This document shows positions 60,060 to 64,000 of a stretch of 64,000 nucleotides of DNA, in pieces. The notes beneath the pieces were generated by a model. It saw only the letters and a program-made list of their open reading frames with translations, was not told where the DNA came from and ran no database searches. The DNA comes from Pelobates cultripes (taxonomy: Eukaryota > Chordata > Amphibia > Anura > Pelobatidae). A program made the translations under genes and the position numbers. The stretch spans positions 1,744,434 through 1,808,433 of the forward strand of contig OW240921.1 in assembly GCA_933207985.1 (NCBI GenBank). Direction: 5' to 3'. How positions within the stretch are numbered: position 1 is the first letter of the stretch; every line of letters begins with the position of its first letter.

Positions 60060-60129
60060 ATTTGGGATATTGCCTTACTTTTCAGCGCTTGACTGTGGAT
60101 TACCTTCTGTACCAGCGGAGATCGTGGAA

Positions 60130-60485
60130 TTTAATATTGCAGCTCCGCTACAGGAATCAACACAGTAAAGGAGGAGACTATATTTAAAAGAAGGAGAACT
60201 ACCACAACAAGAGGACATAGTCTTAAGTTAGAGGGGCAAAAGTTTAAAAATAATATCAGGAAGTATTACTTTACTGAGAGGGTAGTGGATGCATGGAATA
60301 GCCTTCCAGCTGAGGTGGTAGAGGTTAACACAGTAAAGGAGTTTAAGCATGCGTGGGATAGGCATAAGGCTATCCTAACTATAAGATAAGGACAGGGACT
60401 AATGAAAGTATTTAGAAAATTGGGCAGACTAGATGGGCCGAATGGTTCTTATCTGCCGTCACATTCTATGTTTCTATGTTTCTAT
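60130..60485 (+). mobile_element. LINE 3' end (CR1/L2-like), plus orientation
   Basis: Third copy: AGTATTACTTTACTGAGAGG, GCATGGAATAGCCTTCCAGC, then the 3'UTR and a TATGTTTC octamer tail (60467-60484). Confidence 0.85.
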
Positions 60486-60778
60486 CAACACTGGGAGCTA
60501 ATATCCATTCTACCAGATAATGGTTTTCCAATACCTAACTGGATTCTGCAATTTGCCGTCACAAACCGACCATTTGCAGTGACTCTCTGCATCCTGAAGA
60601 ATGACTAAACGCTTAATTGTGGAATTTTATTTGCATTGTCAAATATTTGACCAAATTCCAAGGGAGTAATGGATGGATGGGTGAATAGATAGATGGTCAG
60701 ATCAATGGACAGACAGAGAGAGACAGATAGACAGATGGATGCATACACTAAAATTAGTGCTCAACTATCAGCTACCAC

Positions 60779-61140
60779 AGGGCCGGTGCTACCATAAAGC
60801 TGCCCAGGGAGCACATTGTCAGGCTGACGGGCAAGAGGGAAGCGCACTGCGCTCATCTCCAGCTGTATGCATCCGGATAGCCCTGATCTGAGTGACCATC
60901 ATATCCAAAAATCACTCAGATCGTTTCAGTAATTTTGAATCACCAGCGCGGGGAAGTTTTGACCAGCCTGTCACGAGGTCAAAGTCCAAAATAGTTCCAG
61001 GGAAATGGTGGCAAGGGCTGGTCTCTGTTAGTGGGTTTTTTTTATGAAAACCAAATAGTTCATATGAATTCTTTTAAGTGTAGAATGTTCCCCTCATTTG
61101 GTAGTTCCTATCTCCGGAACACAGGTGTCAAGTCCTGGGG
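60779..61140. mobile_element. hAT-like end and family 2 LTR fragment
   Basis: CAGGGCCGGTGCTACC at 60779, then GATAGCCCTGATCTGAGTGA near 60876 and CAAAATAGTTCCAGG, which match family 2. Both are fragments. Confidence 0.55.
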
Positions 61141-61206
61141 AATAAAGTGTGGGAACTCACCCAAGATTCCCCCCCCCGAAAAAAAATAATAATATACACT
61201 TGTGTG

Positions 61207-62225
61207 CAGGGCCGCCATCAGGGGGTGACAACCATAACGGCTGGGCCCCACGTGTAGTGGCGGAACTGCCACAGGTGCACTTAGGGCCACCCGATGGGCC
61301 CCATATCTTCAGGGGCCCGGTCAGCGCTGTGGCCGTGGTATAGCGCGACCGGGCCCCTTTAAAAAAAAAAAAAAAATGCCGCCGTAGTGCAAGTGCTGCT
61401 GGGAGGAAATGGTCACTTCCTCCCAGCTCACTCCGACAATGAAGAGGGAGAGCCAGCCGACTTCCAGTCCCATCAGCCCCAGCCACCCTCCTGCAAAGAC
61501 AAGGTAAGAGACAGGAGGGTGGCTGGAAAATGAGCTGTGTGTGTATGTGTATGTGAATGTATGTCTCTATGTATGTATGTATGTATGTCTGTATGCATGT
61601 CTATGTCTGTTTGTATGTCTATGTCTGTGTGTATGTCATTATGTATGTATGTCTGTATGAATGGATGTCTGCTTGTATGCATGTCTGTATGTCTGTATGC
61701 ATGTCATTATGTGGGTATGAATGTCAGTGTATGTATGTCTGCATGTCATTATGAATGTGTGTATGTATGGATGTCAGTGTCTGTATGAATCTATGTATGC
61801 CAGTATGAATATATGTCTGTATGTATGCCTGTATTTATGTAAGTCTGTATGCATGTCTTTATGTCTGTATGCATGTCTGTATGTCTGTATGCATGTCATT
61901 ATGTGTGTATGAATGTCTGTCTGTCTATATGAATGAATGTCTGTATGTATGTCTGCATGCATGTCTGTATGTCTGTATGTCTGTATGCATGTCTGTATGT
62001 ATGTCTGTATGTATGCATGTCTGTATGTCTGTATGCATGTCTGCATGTCTGTATGCATGTTTGCATGTGTGTATCAGTGTCTGTCTGTCTATATGAATGT
62101 ATGTATGCCAGTATGAATGTATGTCTGTATGTCATTATGAATGTGTGTATGGATGGATGTCAGTGTCTGTATGAATGTATGTATGCCAGTATGAATGTAT
62201 GTCTGTATGCATGTCTGTATGCCTT
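61207..62225. mobile_element. hAT element 3 relative, inverted
   Basis: CAGGGCCGCCATCAGGGGGT, the TTCAGGGGCCCGGTCAGC block and CCAGCCACCCTCCTGC are reverse complements of 50966-50640. A TATG/TGTATG array follows (61530-62220), complementary to the ACAT arrays. The far end is lost at 62225. Confidence 0.8.
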
Positions 62226-62640
62226 GTAATAAAGTGAAGGCAGATAGGCCTATAACATTTAACCCCAGGGGGAGTATGTGTAGTATGTGTTGTAGGCAAC
62301 ACAATCCACCGTTTAGTTATGGGCCCCTGGGGTGGAGCATTTGGAGAGCAGGGTGGGCCAATGCTCCACTCCTCAGTTTATACACAACTGGGGGAAATAA
62401 TGTCCAGGCCAGAGTTTTTTGGAGCTGGCTCCAACCCACTGCTCAGTTGCAGATAATCAGCTGTAGCAGTGGGAATAAACCCCTCCCTGCTAGGCAGGTG
62501 AGGGGGGGTTGCTGGCTTCCTCCCTGGAAGCAGGTAGGAGTGAGGCTGTTCTCTCCAGTAAGAGAGTCAAGGAGACTGAGCACTGAGTGCAAAAGGGAAG
62601 CAGTCAAGGCTGGCTTGGAGCACTAGGAGTGCAAAAGGGT
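62224..62640. mobile_element. Fragment related to 58515-58870, inverted
   Basis: Contains GTAATAAAGTG, a stretch ending GTGCAAAAGGGAAGCAGTCA and GGCTGGCTTGGAGCAC, one unit of the 42-bp minisatellite in opposite orientation. No gene recognised. Confidence 0.55.
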
Positions 62641-63444
62641 AATCAAATCTATTTAATGGGAGCCACACTGGCCTCTTATGACAATGCAAAGGATATGCTC
62701 ACAGGGACCTTGTGGGGGACTGATTTGGAACTTCAGAGCAGTGGCGTCTCTAGGATTCATTTTTCAGGGGGGCACATGGAGGGCCAGTGACAAAAGTAGG
62801 GGGACACATTTAACCCCGCCCTCGCCGCAGTTTGACCCCGCCCCTGTCACATGTTAAGCCACGCCCCCGACACAATGTGTTTTGTTTTTTTAATAATACC
62901 TGGTGGAGGAATCATGATTTTCCACCAGGGATTATTAAAAAAACAAACACATTATCCTTGATACAGTGCCATAGTTGCCAACATTTGAAAAAAAATTTCC
63001 AAGGACATTTTGCAGCACAGCTATCAATTACTGTCTGGGTATAATATCCCTGGACAGTCAGTGCTCTCTGTATAATACAGGGTTGTGTGTATAATAAATT
63101 GGGACAGTCAGTGCTCCCTGTATAGTGCTTGCTCTCTGTATAATACAGGTCTGTTTGTGTATAATATCCCAAGACAGAGAGCAGCACTATACAGGAAGCA
63201 CTGACTATCCCGGGATATTATATACACACAGATCTGTATATACAGATAGCTGAGCATATACCCCAATCTCTAGACTACTAGTACCTGTCAACAGCAGCTC
63301 CCAGACGCGTGTAACAGGGCTAAAGTGTGCGGCAGCTCACACAGGTTATTCAGCGGTAAAGTGCACTCGCTGGCAGAGCCAAACTGAGAATCCCTGGGAA
63401 TCCAAAGCAGCCCTGGAAAAAAAATGTATGCCATTCCTACAAGT

Positions 63445-63449
<5 letters not shown>

Positions 63450-63493
<44 letters not shown>
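63450..63493. repeat. (AT)22 microsatellite
   Basis: Uninterrupted AT dinucleotide run. Confidence 0.97.
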
Positions 63494-63497
<4 letters not shown>

Positions 63498-63807
63498 CGT
63501 AAGCACACAAGCTCACTGACATGCGCAAACAGGCTTACTGACAGACAAAACTCTCTGACTCACACACAAGCTTACTACAGACACTCACTTGTATAAACAG
63601 AAGGCTCACTACAAAGAAGTTCAGGGACACACACACAAGCTCACTAAAGACAAGCTCACTGACACACACATGCTCACTAAACAGAAGCTCACTGACACAC
63701 ACAAGCAGTACCATTTTAACAGAGTTAAGGGCCCCTGGGCAAAGCAATACACTGGGGCCCTTCCTACACAACAACTCACAGGAATTTTAATTATTGATAG
63801 ACTGCGG

Positions 63808-64000
63808 AGTCCATACACACACACAGACTGCTGAGTCCATACACACACACAGACTGCGAAGTCCATACACACACACAGACTGCGAAGTCCATACACACAC
63901 ACACAGACTGCTGAGTCCATACGCACACACACACACAGATTGCTGAGTCCATACACACACACACACACACAGATTGCTGAGTCCATACACACACACACAG
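63808..64000. repeat. AGACTGCTGAGTCCATACAC array
   Basis: Complement of the array at 12118-12895, continuing past the window end. Cys/Val frames on the minus strand are not genes. Confidence 0.95.

Larger units (their letters stand above)
62739..64000. mobile_element. hAT element 1 copy, inverted, runs off the window
   Basis: Starts CAGTGGCGTCTCTAGG, the complement of the right end of 11770-12969, and near 63808-64000 carries the same array as AGACTGCTGAGTCCATACACAC. Between them is extra sequence with an inverted repeat (63064-63125 with 63187-63250) and an AT run. The other terminus and duplication lie beyond 64000; the left flank is CTTCAGAG. Confidence 0.85.

Overview
The window is vertebrate nuclear DNA, almost certainly from a frog or toad. 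Reasons: small exons with GT-AG introns, and a repeat set typical of anuran genomes. That set includes a DIRS tyrosine-recombinase retroelement, piggyBac-type MITEs with TTAA duplications, hAT elements, a Penelope-like element, L1-like and CR1/L2-like LINE fragments, many Ty3-type solo LTRs and very large minisatellites. The species assignment is an inference.

The only host genes I can support are two head-to-tail paralogues on the minus strand, encoding small secreted proteins like the N-terminus of alpha-tectorin: a NIDO domain followed by an eight-cysteine module. Gene A is complete. It has a TATA-like box near 25965, a probable non-coding first exon ending at 25911, seven coding exons between 21978 and 10374, and a poly(A) signal at 10231-10226. 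Its predicted product is 321 aa. Gene B has the last five coding exons (55924 to 40684) with exactly the same exon lengths as gene A. I could not find its signal-peptide exons; they are either in the repeat-filled 56-64 kb stretch or beyond the window.

Layout. 0-2.37 kb: decayed piggyBac transposon with hairpins at its end. 2.39-7.6 kb: degenerate DIRS element split by a solo LTR. 7.85-9.05 kb: 59-bp minisatellite. 9.26-10.17 kb: solo LTR. 10.2-25.97 kb: gene A, with introns loaded with hAT elements, MITEs, LINE ends, a GC-rich block and a 5'-truncated L1. 26.4-35.2 kb: huge 23-bp minisatellite interrupted by three insertions. 35.2-40.5 kb: mixed intergenic DNA with an LTR and MITEs. 40.6-55.9 kb: gene B. 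Its intron before the last exon holds a 17-bp-type array with LTRs. Its largest intron holds a hAT element that carries ACAT arrays and a Penelope element with 1.3-kb inverted arms, then a GTGAGTACAGTAGT array with more LTRs. 56-64 kb: nested TE fragments, a 42-bp minisatellite and a second hAT copy that runs off the window.

Most of the sequence is therefore nested mobile DNA around a duplicated gene. Many target-site duplications can be read directly, which fixes the order of several insertions.
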